In this document: positions 14,857 through 23,268 of the stretch, piece after piece
Layout of the letters: each line of letters starts with the position of its first letter
How positions within the stretch are numbered: position 1 is the stretch's first letter
DNA from: Rhodocaloribacter sp964552015
GTDB lineage: Bacteria > Bacteroidota > Rhodothermia > Rhodothermales > ISCAR-4553
Direction: 5' to 3'
Assembly (NCBI GenBank): GCA_964552015.1
Contig: CAZKFR010000011.1
Span: 1-64,000, forward strand
DNA: 64,000 nucleotides
Program-made: the position numbers and the translations under genes
The notes under the pieces: model-generated
Databases searched by the model: none
Told to the model about the DNA's origin: nothing
The model's input: the letters and a program-made list of their open reading frames with translations, nothing else

Positions 14857-17310
14857 ATGAGACGATTGCTCCCCCTGTTCTTGTTCATGCTGTGGATGCT
14901 ACCCGTCCGGGCGCAGGTGCCGCTTCAAACCCCCAAGCTGCGCGTCCCGGCCGCGTCGCCCGAAGCGGTGGACGCGGCGCCGGCCCGGGCCGTGCACGTG
15001 ACCGACCGACTGGTGGCATCGCCCGAGGGACAGGCCGCCCTGCGGGCCTTCCACGCGGCGAAGGCGGCGGGCCGCCTGCCACAGCGCAAGGCCGGTGCAG
15101 CCCCCTGCACCATCGGGCAGACCCGGACGTTCAACGTGCTCAAAGACGTGGTTTCGTCCTCTATCGGCTGGGTGCCCAAGACGTTCGAGTGCAAGGCCTC
15201 GAACAACCTGGCGAGTGTGTGGGTCGAGACGAGCCAGCTGGGCGTCGTCAGCCAGGCGGACCTCGAAGCGCTGGAGACGGCGTTGCTCTCGAGCACCCCG
15301 GCCGGCTCCTTTGACCCGGACCAGGGCATCATCGCCAACGACGAGGCCGTCTTCGGCAGTCCTCCCAACTTCGACGGCGACGGGGTGGTCGATGTCCTGC
15401 TTTACGACGTCACGGAGGGCCCCGACGCGGATGAGGGCGTCTTCGTGCTCGGCTTTTTCTCGCCCACCGACATCAACCCCAACGCCGGGCCCGGGCAGGG
15501 CAACCAGGCCGACGTACTCTACCTGGACACCAACCCGCAGATGACCGAGCCCGGACGCTTCGGGCGGGGACCCGAACTGGTGCGGATCACCGCGGCCCAT
15601 GAGTACCAGCACCTCATCCACGCCAACTACGACCTGAACGAGATCACGTTCGTCAACGAGGCCCAGTCCGAGTGGGCCGAGTACATGAACGGCTACCAGG
15701 GACGCTTCATCACGTACCTGAACGACGTCGCCGAGCACAACACGTCGTTCCTGACCTACCGGGAGAATGGGCTGATCGACCGCCAGCGTGGGAGCCTCTT
15801 CACCAACTACGTGGCCGAACAGGTGGGCGCGCTCACGGCCGGGGCCATCACGCGGGATCCGGGCACCGGCATCGACGGCTACAACAACGTCCTCGGTGCG
15901 GAGGCGATGCGTACCCTGCTGGCCGACTTCCACACGGCCAACTTGTTGAACGACGTCGGGGTCGACCCGCGGTACGGGTATAGCCGCGACAACCTGAAAA
16001 GCGTTCGGGCCGTGCCGGCCGAGGTCATCGACGGGCGGGCCGTCTTCGAGACGCCCGCGACCACGTTCATGCTGACCAAAGGCGGCGTGCGGTACATCCG
16101 CTGGGAAGACGTGGGCGACTTCATCCTGACGCTCGATGCGCTGCCGCTGACGACGCCGCCCATCGGCGTGGAGACGGTACGCACGTGGCTCCGGCCCCGT
16201 GTGATCCTGGAGCACACCGACGGGACGGTCGAGGTGGTGCCGGTGACGTTGCCGGCCGAGGCGCAGGTCTTTGCCGGGCCGCTGGCGGCGTTGACCCTCG
16301 TGGTGCCTCACGTCGAACTGGGGGGCAGTGCACTGCCGGCCTCGTTCCAGTACGAAGCCTCCTGGACGGCTTCGGGAGCGGGCCTGACGACCGTGGCGGT
16401 CGTGCAGGACGACGGCAACGTGCACGTCAACGATGACAACGGCAACGGCTGGATCTTCACCACCGGCGCCGGAGCGCAGGGCGCCGTGGCCAACCGGGTC
16501 GAGGTGCCGTCCGGGACGGTCGCGCTCGACCGCGTCCTCATCGCACCGTTTTTCGAAAACCAGTTCGGCGGCTCGTCGGTACCGTCCGATGCCCCGCGGG
16601 ACGTGGCGGTGACCGTCTGGGCGGACGACAACGGCCGCCCCGGCACCGAACTGTTTTCGCTCGTGCAGAACCTGGGCAATGGCTACTTCGCCATCAATCT
16701 CCAGACGCCCTGTGCCCTCACGTCGGATACGTCGACGGCGCCGTGTCCCATCTCGAACTTCTGGTCGGTCGATCTCTCGGCCTACCAGGACCCGTTGAGC
16801 AACCTGCCGGACGTCATCTGGGTCGGGTACAAGGAGACGGGCACCGACGTGAACTACATGGTCATCGTGCCGTCGCGTCATCCGTCCGGGAGTGTCTCCT
16901 GGGTGCGGCTCAGTGCCGGAAACTGGGCCGAACTCTGGTCGCTGGGGCTCTCCAACGGGGCCAGCCTTCGGAACGCGTCGATCCCGATCCGGGCGGAGTT
17001 TCTGGTGGATACGGCCACGCCGGTCGAGGACGAGATCGCGCTGCCCGAGCGCGTGGTGCTCGAGCCGAATCACCCCAACCCCTTCAACCCGGTGACGACG
17101 CTGGCGTACCAGCTCGATCGTCCCGCGGAGGTGCGGCTGGCGGTGTACGACGTGCTCGGCCGCGAGGTGACGGTGCTGGCCGAAGGGCTGCAACCGGCCG
17201 GACGCCACGAGGTCGTCTTCGAGGCCCGTGGACTGCCGAGTGGACTGTATTTCTACCGGCTGCAGACGCCGACCCGGACCCTCACCCGCACGATGATGCT
17301 GCTCCGATGA
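14857..17310 (+). CDS. Secreted HExxH metalloprotease-like protein with T9SS C-terminal sorting domain
   Basis: An 817-residue exported protein. The start at 14857 gives the signal peptide RRLLPLFLFMLWMLPVRAQ. HEYQHLIHANYD (about 248) followed by NEAQSEWAEYMNGY supplies HExxH plus a downstream Glu, a zincin layout. The middle contains beta-rich domains. The last about 85 residues (PNHPNPFNPVTTLAYQL, then VYDVLGREV, GLPSGLYFYRL) are a FlgD-like type A sorting domain that directs T9SS secretion and surface anchoring in Bacteroidota. The likely job is extracellular protein digestion; the substrate is unknown. Neighbouring genes give no clue. Confidence 0.85.
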   Translation: MRRLLPLFLFMLWMLPVRAQVPLQTPKLRVPAASPEAVDAAPARAVHVTDRLVASPEGQAALRAFHAAKAAGRLPQRKAGAAPCTIGQTRTFNVLKDVVSSSIGWVPKTFECKASNNLASVWVETSQLGVVSQADLEALETALLSSTPAGSFDPDQGIIANDEAVFGSPPNFDGDGVVDVLLYDVTEGPDADEGVFVLGFFSPTDINPNAGPGQGNQADVLYLDTNPQMTEPGRFGRGPELVRITAAHEYQHLIHANYDLNEITFVNEAQSEWAEYMNGYQGRFITYLNDVAEHNTSFLTYRENGLIDRQRGSLFTNYVAEQVGALTAGAITRDPGTGIDGYNNVLGAEAMRTLLADFHTANLLNDVGVDPRYGYSRDNLKSVRAVPAEVIDGRAVFETPATTFMLTKGGVRYIRWEDVGDFILTLDALPLTTPPIGVETVRTWLRPRVILEHTDGTVEVVPVTLPAEAQVFAGPLAALTLVVPHVELGGSALPASFQYEASWTASGAGLTTVAVVQDDGNVHVNDDNGNGWIFTTGAGAQGAVANRVEVPSGTVALDRVLIAPFFENQFGGSSVPSDAPRDVAVTVWADDNGRPGTELFSLVQNLGNGYFAINLQTPCALTSDTSTAPCPISNFWSVDLSAYQDPLSNLPDVIWVGYKETGTDVNYMVIVPSRHPSGSVSWVRLSAGNWAELWSLGLSNGASLRNASIPIRAEFLVDTATPVEDEIALPERVVLEPNHPNPFNPVTTLAYQLDRPAEVRLAVYDVLGREVTVLAEGLQPAGRHEVVFEARGLPSGLYFYRLQTPTRTLTRTMMLLR

Positions 17311-17315
17311 GGCGG

Positions 17316-17346
17316 TTGCGTCGCCCGTCCCGAGCGCCTAACTTGG
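17316..17346 (+). promoter_or_regulatory. Candidate Bacteroidota-type promoter (TTG-N20-TAACTTGG)
   Basis: TTG at 17316 and TAACTTGG from 17339, exactly 20 bases apart, 33 bp before the next start. This resembles the -33 TTG / -7 TAnnTTTG consensus of the phylum. Pattern match only. Confidence 0.35.
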
Positions 17347-17378
17347 GCCGGTCCTGACGTCAACCCGCCTCCGACCGC

Positions 17379-17810
17379 ATGAGCCGTCTGATTCGAACCG
17401 GCGATACACCGGCCAAGCGACGCCACGCCCATATGCGCTCCTGCGCCGAGGTGCTGCGCCTGCTGGCCCAGCGTTCCCACTTCGACGAAGAAGCCCGGGA
17501 CATGGCGGCCTTCCTCGTCTTCAACCTCCGCGATATTTACCGGATCATCGACGAGAGCGCCCATGCCTGGGACGAACGCAACTACTGGAAGAAGGCCGAG
17601 GCGCTGCGCGAGAAATGGCGGTGGTGCCGTACCGTCGCCGATGAACTGGAGCGACTCCTCCTCGACGAAGCCTGGGAGGCTGTTCCTGCAGCGCTCCTGG
17701 CGCTCGTGCCGCACTTCCAGCAGGTGACCGTCACAACGATCACGCGGGATGCGGACTGGTGGTGTGGTGCCTACCGCGCGCTGGTGCGCCAGAAGCGTAC
17801 GACGGCCTAG
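17379..17810 (+). CDS. Conserved hypothetical helical protein, 143 residues
   Basis: A soluble, mostly helical protein rich in Arg, Trp and Ala, with HMRSCAEVLRLLAQRSHFDE, FNLRDIYRIIDESAHAWDER and NYWKKAEALREKWRWC. It has no membrane segment or recognisable motif. Convergent with the next gene: the two stop codons share the tetranucleotide CTAG at 17807-17810. I do not recognise the family. Confidence 0.7.
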   Translation: MSRLIRTGDTPAKRRHAHMRSCAEVLRLLAQRSHFDEEARDMAAFLVFNLRDIYRIIDESAHAWDERNYWKKAEALREKWRWCRTVADELERLLLDEAWEAVPAALLALVPHFQQVTVTTITRDADWWCGAYRALVRQKRTTA

Positions 17811-18307
17811 AAGGACAGATCGTAGCCAAGGAGGGTCAGGATGAGGTAGGCGCTGGCCAGAGTCAGCAGGAAGGCCAGCGAGACGAGGGCGCCGCGCCGT
17901 ACCCAGTCCGAGCGGCTCGCGACGGGTGCCTCGGTCGTTTCCGTAGTCACGGTCGGGGCGTTTTCGGCCGATGCTTCCGGTTCGGCCTCTGCGGTCGAGG
18001 TCGGAGCAAACGGGGAGGGGGCGAGGTCCACCTGTTCGGGAGGTGGAGGCGGGGTGTCGATGACGCCGGGCACCTCGTCGTGGACGTGCGGGGCCTCCGG
18101 GGCATCGACCTCGGCGGGCACGGACGACGGAGGACGCACATAGCGGAACAGGGCACGGGCCATGGCCTCGGGTCCGGCCGCGACGATGAGCGCGTACTCT
18201 TCGAGGGTCAACAGGGACACCTCGTGCACGACGGTTGTGCGGGCCGGCCGGTCGACGGCCCGGTGGACGATCCAGTCCCGGGAAGCGGACTTGCTGTTCT
18301 GCCTCAT
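17807..18307 (-). CDS. Hypothetical tail-anchored acidic/proline-rich membrane protein
   Basis: A 166-residue protein. The N-terminal about 60 residues are ordered (RDWIVHRAVDRPARTTVVHE, LLTLEEYALIVAAGPEA). A Pro/Glu/Thr-rich disordered stretch follows, ending in one hydrophobic helix (GALVSLAFLLTLASAYLILTL) near the C-terminus. The layout suggests a cytoplasmic domain tethered to the inner membrane. No family recognised. Its leader contains a terminator-like hairpin 63 bp upstream of the start. Confidence 0.65.
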   Translation of the reverse strand: MRQNSKSASRDWIVHRAVDRPARTTVVHEVSLLTLEEYALIVAAGPEAMARALFRYVRPPSSVPAEVDAPEAPHVHDEVPGVIDTPPPPPEQVDLAPSPFAPTSTAEAEPEASAENAPTVTTETTEAPVASRSDWVRRGALVSLAFLLTLASAYLILTLLGYDLSF

Positions 18308-18369
18308 TCTATCTGATCTTTGGCGGACCGGTGCTGCTGCCTCCGGCGCCGCTCTGTTTCGTTGCTCAG

Positions 18370-18400
18370 AAAAAAATCGTGTCCGGCGTGGTGCCGGACA
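18370..18400 (-). terminator. Terminator-like hairpin in the leader of the minus-strand gene
   Basis: On the minus strand an 8-bp stem (TGTCCGGC / GCCGGACA) with a 5-base loop is followed 4 bases later by seven Ts. No minus-strand gene precedes it, so it would end a short leader or antisense RNA, or act as an attenuator. Confidence 0.55.
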
Positions 18401-18541
18401 GGCCGCGGAAAGCATGTACAGCCTGAACATCGACCCTTTTGAACGATTATTAAGTCCACCGGCGGCAGGCCGGCCGGCGAGGCCCTGCGGCGAACGTCGG
18501 GGCGCCACGAAAGCTTGCGTCGAGCGCCGGGGAGGGCACCT

Positions 18542-19105
18542 ATGAAGCAGGAGCGCCTGTCTCCCGCCGCCGGTGTGTTGCTGATTGCACCGCCTCTGCT
18601 GGAAGACCCGAACTTCCGGCGTACGGTGGTGTTGCTCTGTGAGTACGACGCGGAAGGGGCGTTCGGGCTGGTGCTGAACCGCCCGCTGGTGCTGCGCCTG
18701 CACGACGTCATGGACATGGTGCCCGACTATGAGGCGCCGCTTTTTCTCGGGGGGCCCGTACAGCCCAACACCCTGCACTTCTTGCATCGGTTCGGGGAGC
18801 GTGTGCCCGGTGCCATCCACCTGGTTGACGGGGTCTACTGGGGCGGCGATTTCGAAACGATCCGGCAACTGCTCGCCGACGAACGACCGACGGCCGGGGA
18901 TATCCGCTTTTTCCTGGGCTATGCCGGATGGTCGCCCGGACAACTCGACGAGGAGATCGAGCAGGGGGGGTGGTTCCTGGAGCACGGTACGTCCCGGGCG
19001 GTGTTTACCGAGACGCCGGACCGCCTGTGGCGTTCGGTGCTGCGGAGCATGGGGGGGGAGTATGCCATCCTGGCCAACTTTCCTGATGACCCGCGCATGA
19101 ACTGA
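18542..19105 (+). CDS. AlgH/YqgE family protein
   Basis: A 187-residue protein of the UPF0301 family (AlgH in Pseudomonas, YqgE in E. coli). It has the family start AGVLLIAPPLLEDPNFRRTV then LLCEYDAEGAFGLVLNRPL, FLGGPVQPNTLHFLH, and FFLGYAGWSPGQLDEEIEQG near the C-terminus. The molecular function of the family is unknown; AlgH was named as a regulator of alginate synthesis. Length is normal. It stands alone between the minus-strand hypothetical gene and the NAD-salvage pair. Confidence 0.92.
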   Translation: MKQERLSPAAGVLLIAPPLLEDPNFRRTVVLLCEYDAEGAFGLVLNRPLVLRLHDVMDMVPDYEAPLFLGGPVQPNTLHFLHRFGERVPGAIHLVDGVYWGGDFETIRQLLADERPTAGDIRFFLGYAGWSPGQLDEEIEQGGWFLEHGTSRAVFTETPDRLWRSVLRSMGGEYAILANFPDDPRMN

Positions 19106-19251
19106 GAGGCGGGTCCCCGGAATGTCACCGGTTTGGCGTATCCAGGCGGGCGGCGGGCGGATCGTCTGCATGGCCTCGTGCGTAGTGCATGGTGCACAAC
19201 GGGGGATTTCCCCCCAGCACCCCGGACTCACGACAAAACGTCCTTCGTGCC

Positions 19252-20313
19252 ATGGCTATCGAATCCCTGCCCCTACCGCCGTTTTACGACCCGGAGTCCG
19301 TCGGGACGGTGTACCGGGTGCCCTACCAGGAGCGGGCCGAGGAGGCACGGATCTGGGCTGCGAAGCACGGCATCCGTCCGGCCCGGGAGGACGCCTTCCG
19401 CCTGGGGCTGGTCCTGATCGACGTGCAGAACACCTTCTGCGTGCCCGGCTTCGAGCTCTATGTGGGCGGTGCCACGGGCCAGGCCGCCGTGGAGGACAAC
19501 CGCCGACTGTGCGCGTTCATCTATCGCAACCTCCACCGCATCACCGCCGTCCTGGCCACGCTGGACACCCACCGGGCCGCCCAGATCTTCCACCCGCTGT
19601 TTCTGGTCGATGCCGAAGGGCGGCATCCGGCGCCGTTCACGGTGGTGACCGTCGAGGACGTGGCTGCGGGGCGGTGGCGGTTCAACGCGGCGCTGGCCGA
19701 ACGGCTCGGCCTGACGCCCGAAGCCGGACAGCGCCACCTCGAGCATTACGTCCGCACCCTGGCCGAGCGGGGCAAGTACGCGCTGACGGTCTGGCCGTAC
19801 CATGCCATGCTCGGCGGCATCGGGCATGCCCTGGTGCCGGCCGTGGAGGAGGCCGTCTTCTTCCACACCGTCGCCCGGCACAGCCCGCCGGAGCTGCTCG
19901 TCAAGGGTACCCATCCGCTGACGGAGCACTATTCCGCCCTGCGACCCGAGGTGAACACGGACCCCGACGGCCGCCGGCTCGTCGAGCCCAACGATGCGCT
20001 CTTCGAGATGGTGCGCACGTTCGACGCGGTCGTCATCGCCGGGCAGGCCAAGAGCCACTGCGTCGCCTGGACGGTACAGGACCTGCTCGACGACCTCCGG
20101 GCGCACGACCCGTCGCTGGCACGCCGGGTGTACCTGCTCGAGGACTGCACCTCGCCCATCGTGGCGCCCGGCGCCGACTTCACCGAGGCCGCCGACGCGG
20201 CCTTTGCCCGGTTCGCCGAGGCCGGGATGCACCTCGTCCGTTCCACCGATCCGCTGGACACCTGGCCGGGCTTCCCCGCCACGTTCGGAAAAGCATCCGT
20301 CTCCCATGCATGA
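19252..20313 (+). CDS. Isochorismatase-fold nicotinamidase-like hydrolase
   Basis: A 353-residue cysteine hydrolase of the isochorismatase superfamily, predicted to convert nicotinamide to nicotinate for NAD salvage. The catalytic triad positions are visible: Asp57 in LIDVQN, Lys in ERGKYALTVWPYHAM, and Cys in AGQAKSHCVAWTV. It is longer than E. coli PncA (213) through an N-terminal extension of about 50 residues and inserts. The ATG at 19252 (MAIESLPLPPFYDPE) was preferred to an upstream in-frame ATG at 19189, whose extra residues look non-coding. Its stop overlaps the next gene, nicotinate phosphoribosyltransferase, which supports the role. Confidence 0.85.
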   Translation: MAIESLPLPPFYDPESVGTVYRVPYQERAEEARIWAAKHGIRPAREDAFRLGLVLIDVQNTFCVPGFELYVGGATGQAAVEDNRRLCAFIYRNLHRITAVLATLDTHRAAQIFHPLFLVDAEGRHPAPFTVVTVEDVAAGRWRFNAALAERLGLTPEAGQRHLEHYVRTLAERGKYALTVWPYHAMLGGIGHALVPAVEEAVFFHTVARHSPPELLVKGTHPLTEHYSALRPEVNTDPDGRRLVEPNDALFEMVRTFDAVVIAGQAKSHCVAWTVQDLLDDLRAHDPSLARRVYLLEDCTSPIVAPGADFTEAADAAFARFAEAGMHLVRSTDPLDTWPGFPATFGKASVSHA

Positions 20314-21691
20314 TTCCATGACGAACGGCCACTGGGTCGACGACGCCGGCGCGGCCCTCTTTACCGACCTCTACCAGCTCACCATGCTCCAGGCCTACTT
20401 CCGGGAGGGCCTGGACGAGGAGGCCGTCTTCGACCTGTTCGTGCGACGGCTCCGGCACCGCAACGTGTTGCTGGCCTGCGGGCTCGATACGGTGCTTCAT
20501 TACCTGGAGACGCTCCGTTTCACGCCGGAGGCACTCGACTACCTGGCCTCGCTCGGCCTGTTCGGCGATGACTTCCTGGCTTACCTGGCCGACTTCCGCT
20601 TCACGGGCGACGTGTACGCCGTGCCCGAGGGCACGCCCGTCTTTGCCGACGAACCCCTCCTGGAGGTCGTTGCGCCGATCGGGCAGGCGCAGCTCATCGA
20701 GACGTTCCTGCTCAACCAGATCACCTTCCAGACGGGCGTCGCGTCGAAGGCGCTCCGGGTGGTACGGGCGGCGGCTGGCCGCACCGTGGTCGACTTCGGG
20801 ATGCGGCGCATGCACGGCGCGGATGCGGCCCTGAAGGCGGCACGGGCCTACCACATCGCCGGTGTGCAGGCCACCTCGAACGTGCTGGCCGGGCACGCCT
20901 ACGGCCTGCGCGTCACCGGCACGATGGCGCACAGCTACATCGAAGCGCACGAGAGCGAGGACGACGCCTTCCGGGCCTTCAGCGGCCTGTATCCCGGCAC
21001 CACGCTGCTGGTGGACACGTACGACACGCTCGAAGGCGTGCGGCGCGTCGTCCGGCTGGCCCGCGAGCAGGGCGAGGCGTTCCGCGTGAAGGCCATCCGC
21101 CTCGACTCGGGCGACCTGGCCGCCCTGAGCCGCGCCGCACGCCGCCTCCTCGACGAGGCCGGCCTGCACCACGTGCAGATCTTCGCCAGCGGCAGCCTGG
21201 ACGAGTACGCCATCGCGGACCTGGTGGCGGCCGGTGCCCCCATCGACGGCTTCGGCGTCGGCACCCGCATGGGCACCATGGCCGACCAGCCCTACCTGGA
21301 CAGCGCCTACAAGCTCGCTGCCTATGCCGGGAAGCCCCGCATGAAGCTCTCCACCGACAAGGCCAACCTGCCGGGGCGCAAGCAGGTCTACCGCCTGTTC
21401 GACGGGGACACGGCCGTGCGGGACGTCATCGCCACCGCGGAGGAAGCGCACGAAGGGACGCCCCTGCTCGTGTGCGTCATGCGGGGCGGGCGGCGGACCG
21501 AAGCCGGCCGGCGCACCCTCGACGAGGCCCGCCGGCACGCCGAGCGTGAACTGGCTCGCCTGCCTGCCCGCCTGCTCAGTCTCGACGAAGCCGCGCCGCC
21601 CTATCCGGTCGAATGCAGCCCGGCCCTGCGGGAACGCGCCGCCACCGTGCGTCGCCGGCTCGAAGCGCAGCACGTGGCGGTAGAGGGATGA
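20306..21691 (+). CDS. pncB: Nicotinate phosphoribosyltransferase
   Basis: Makes nicotinate mononucleotide from nicotinate and PRPP, the second step of the salvage pathway begun by the preceding gene. The 461-residue protein has the family start FTDLYQLTMLQAYFREG, the catalytic-site stretch VDFGMRRMHGADAALKAAR, GTMAHSYI, the phosphate-binding region IRLDSGDLAAL, and GFGVGTRMGT. The start at 20306 overlaps the upstream stop by 8 bp (an ATG at 20318 is an alternative), which fits a two-gene operon. A minus-strand tRNA terminator follows. Confidence 0.93.
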   Translation: MHDSMTNGHWVDDAGAALFTDLYQLTMLQAYFREGLDEEAVFDLFVRRLRHRNVLLACGLDTVLHYLETLRFTPEALDYLASLGLFGDDFLAYLADFRFTGDVYAVPEGTPVFADEPLLEVVAPIGQAQLIETFLLNQITFQTGVASKALRVVRAAAGRTVVDFGMRRMHGADAALKAARAYHIAGVQATSNVLAGHAYGLRVTGTMAHSYIEAHESEDDAFRAFSGLYPGTTLLVDTYDTLEGVRRVVRLAREQGEAFRVKAIRLDSGDLAALSRAARRLLDEAGLHHVQIFASGSLDEYAIADLVAAGAPIDGFGVGTRMGTMADQPYLDSAYKLAAYAGKPRMKLSTDKANLPGRKQVYRLFDGDTAVRDVIATAEEAHEGTPLLVCVMRGGRRTEAGRRTLDEARRHAERELARLPARLLSLDEAAPPYPVECSPALRERAATVRRRLEAQHVAVEG

Positions 21692-21717
21692 GTCGGAACG
21701 GGTGGGGGCCTGAAACG

Positions 21718-21741
21718 AAAAAACCCGCCGGAAGGGCGGGT
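21718..21741 (-). terminator. Intrinsic terminator for the tRNA transcript
   Basis: On the minus strand a 7-bp stem (ACCCGCC / GGCGGGT) with a 5-base loop runs into six Ts, 10 bp past the tRNA 3' end. Confidence 0.8.
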
Positions 21742-21750
21742 GGGAGGGTG

Positions 21751-21824
21751 TGGCGCGGGGCGGACTTGAACCGCCGACCTACGGGTTATGAATCCGTCGC
21801 TCTAACCTGCTGAGCTACCGCGCC
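21751..21824 (-). tRNA. tRNA-Met (anticodon CAU)
   Basis: A full cloverleaf can be drawn: a perfect 7-bp acceptor (GGCGCGG / CCGCGCC), D arm GCTC...GAGC, anticodon loop TTCATAA, T arm GGCGG-TTCAAGT-CCGCC and discriminator A. CCA is not encoded. The closing pair of the anticodon stem is A-C. The CAU anticodon also occurs in the lysidine-modified tRNA-Ile; the ACGGATTCATAA context looks more like an elongator Met tRNA, but I cannot exclude Ile2. Confidence 0.88.
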
Positions 21825-21941
21825 GCTCAGGGAGCCCGAAAACTACGACAGGACCGGTCCGCAGGCAATGCCCTCATTTTTTCGCCAGACGGTTTCTTTT
21901 GTTTCTTCACGTGCGGGTGCCCGGTGAAACGCGGGGGGTGC

Positions 21942-21972
21942 TTGCCTGAACGGTCGTCCGGCGCTAACATCC
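21942..21972 (+). promoter_or_regulatory. Candidate promoter for holB (TTG-N20-TAACATCC)
   Basis: TTG at 21942-21944 and TAACATCC from 21965, exactly 20 bases between, 37 bp upstream of the start codon. Same geometry as the candidates at 17316, 37173 and 42948. Confidence 0.35.
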
Positions 21973-22001
21973 TTTCCTCACGAACCAGCGAGCAGACGAT
22001 C

Positions 22002-23201
22002 ATGCGGCTGTGGGATCATGTGATCGGCCAGGAGCGGGTGGTGACGGCGCTGCAGCGGGCCGTCGACGAGGGGCGGGTGGCTCATGCCTACCTGTTCCAC
22101 GGCCCCGACGGGGTCGGAAAGCGGGCGGTGGCCCTGGCTTTCGCGCAGGCGCTCCAGTGTGAGCGGGAGGGGGCGCGTCCCTGTGGGCAGTGTGGGCCCT
22201 GTGAAAAGGTGCGTCGCCTCATCCATCCGGACGTGCACGTGCTCTTCCCCCAGCCCGGCGATGCCGATACCGACGACGTGGCGGCTCGTCTGGCTCGCCT
22301 CGCCGAGAATCCGTATGCGGCCGTCGACTTCGTGCGGCGCCCCGCCCTCGACGATCCGACGAAGACCTCGAACAAGCAGGCCCTCTATACCGTGGCCCGG
22401 ATCAACGAAGATCTGCGCCGGGCCATGAGCTTCAAGCCGGTCGAGGGGCGGTACAAGGTGGCCATCCTCACGGACGTGGAGCGCATGCGGGTCGAGGCGG
22501 CCAACGCCTTCCTGAAGCTGCTCGAAGAACCCGGGCCGCAGACGGTGTTCGTCCTGACCACGGGCCGCCCCGACCTGTTGCTGCCGACCATCGTCTCTCG
22601 GTGCCAGCGTCTCCGTTTCGACGTACTGGAGCCCGAGGCCATCGCGCAGGCCCTGGCCGAGCGGGCGGGCCGGGAGGGCGGGGAGGCCCAGCTGCTGGCT
22701 CGCATGGCCGGCGGCTCCTTTACCCGCGCACTCGATCTGGCCGAGAACGAGGTCTTGCTCGAGGATCGGGCCTTCGTGCTGGCCTTTTTCCGTCATGCCT
22801 ACACGCGGCGCATCGACCCGCTGGCCGACCTGGTGGAGCAGGCCGCTCGCATGAGCCGGGAACGCTTCAAGGGGGTTCTGGCGCTGATGCTTGGATGGAT
22901 ACGGGACCTGGTGCTCTATCGGACGCTGGGTCCGGAGGCGCCGCTGGTCAATGTGGACCAGCAGGACGCCATTGCGCGGTTCTGCACGAACGTCCCCGGT
23001 GCCGATCTGGAGGCGATGATCGGGCTCGTCGAAGAAGCCATCGACCTGGTGGAACGCAACGTGCACCTGACGCTCGTGGCCACGACGCTGGCGCTGGCGC
23101 TGGGGCGGGCCATGCACGGCATGCCTGAGGAACGCCTCTATCGGCCGCTTGCCGAGACCGCCCCGGCCCGGGGCGAACTTGTGAGCGCGGGGCGCTTATA
23201 A
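22002..23201 (+). CDS. holB: DNA polymerase III delta-prime subunit (clamp-loader ATPase fold)
   Basis: A 399-residue AAA+ clamp-loader subunit that helps load the sliding clamp during replication. It shows the P-loop GPDGVGKRA (about residue 36), a zinc-binding Cys cluster in CGQCGPCEKV, and FLKLLEEPGPQTVFVLTT followed by PTIVSRCQRL, which holds the SRC-type motif. The retained P-loop is common for delta-prime in this phylum. It is shorter than DnaX and lacks its C-terminal tau domains, so delta-prime is the better call. The start at 22002 follows the family alignment (MRLWDHVIGQERV). Confidence 0.88.
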   Translation: MRLWDHVIGQERVVTALQRAVDEGRVAHAYLFHGPDGVGKRAVALAFAQALQCEREGARPCGQCGPCEKVRRLIHPDVHVLFPQPGDADTDDVAARLARLAENPYAAVDFVRRPALDDPTKTSNKQALYTVARINEDLRRAMSFKPVEGRYKVAILTDVERMRVEAANAFLKLLEEPGPQTVFVLTTGRPDLLLPTIVSRCQRLRFDVLEPEAIAQALAERAGREGGEAQLLARMAGGSFTRALDLAENEVLLEDRAFVLAFFRHAYTRRIDPLADLVEQAARMSRERFKGVLALMLGWIRDLVLYRTLGPEAPLVNVDQQDAIARFCTNVPGADLEAMIGLVEEAIDLVERNVHLTLVATTLALALGRAMHGMPEERLYRPLAETAPARGELVSAGRL

Positions 23202-23268
23202 GTTCGTCGCAGCGGGTGCGAGCCGTACCTGGCTGCCTGGCTTCGAAAGTGAATTGTGTCGATAGATC

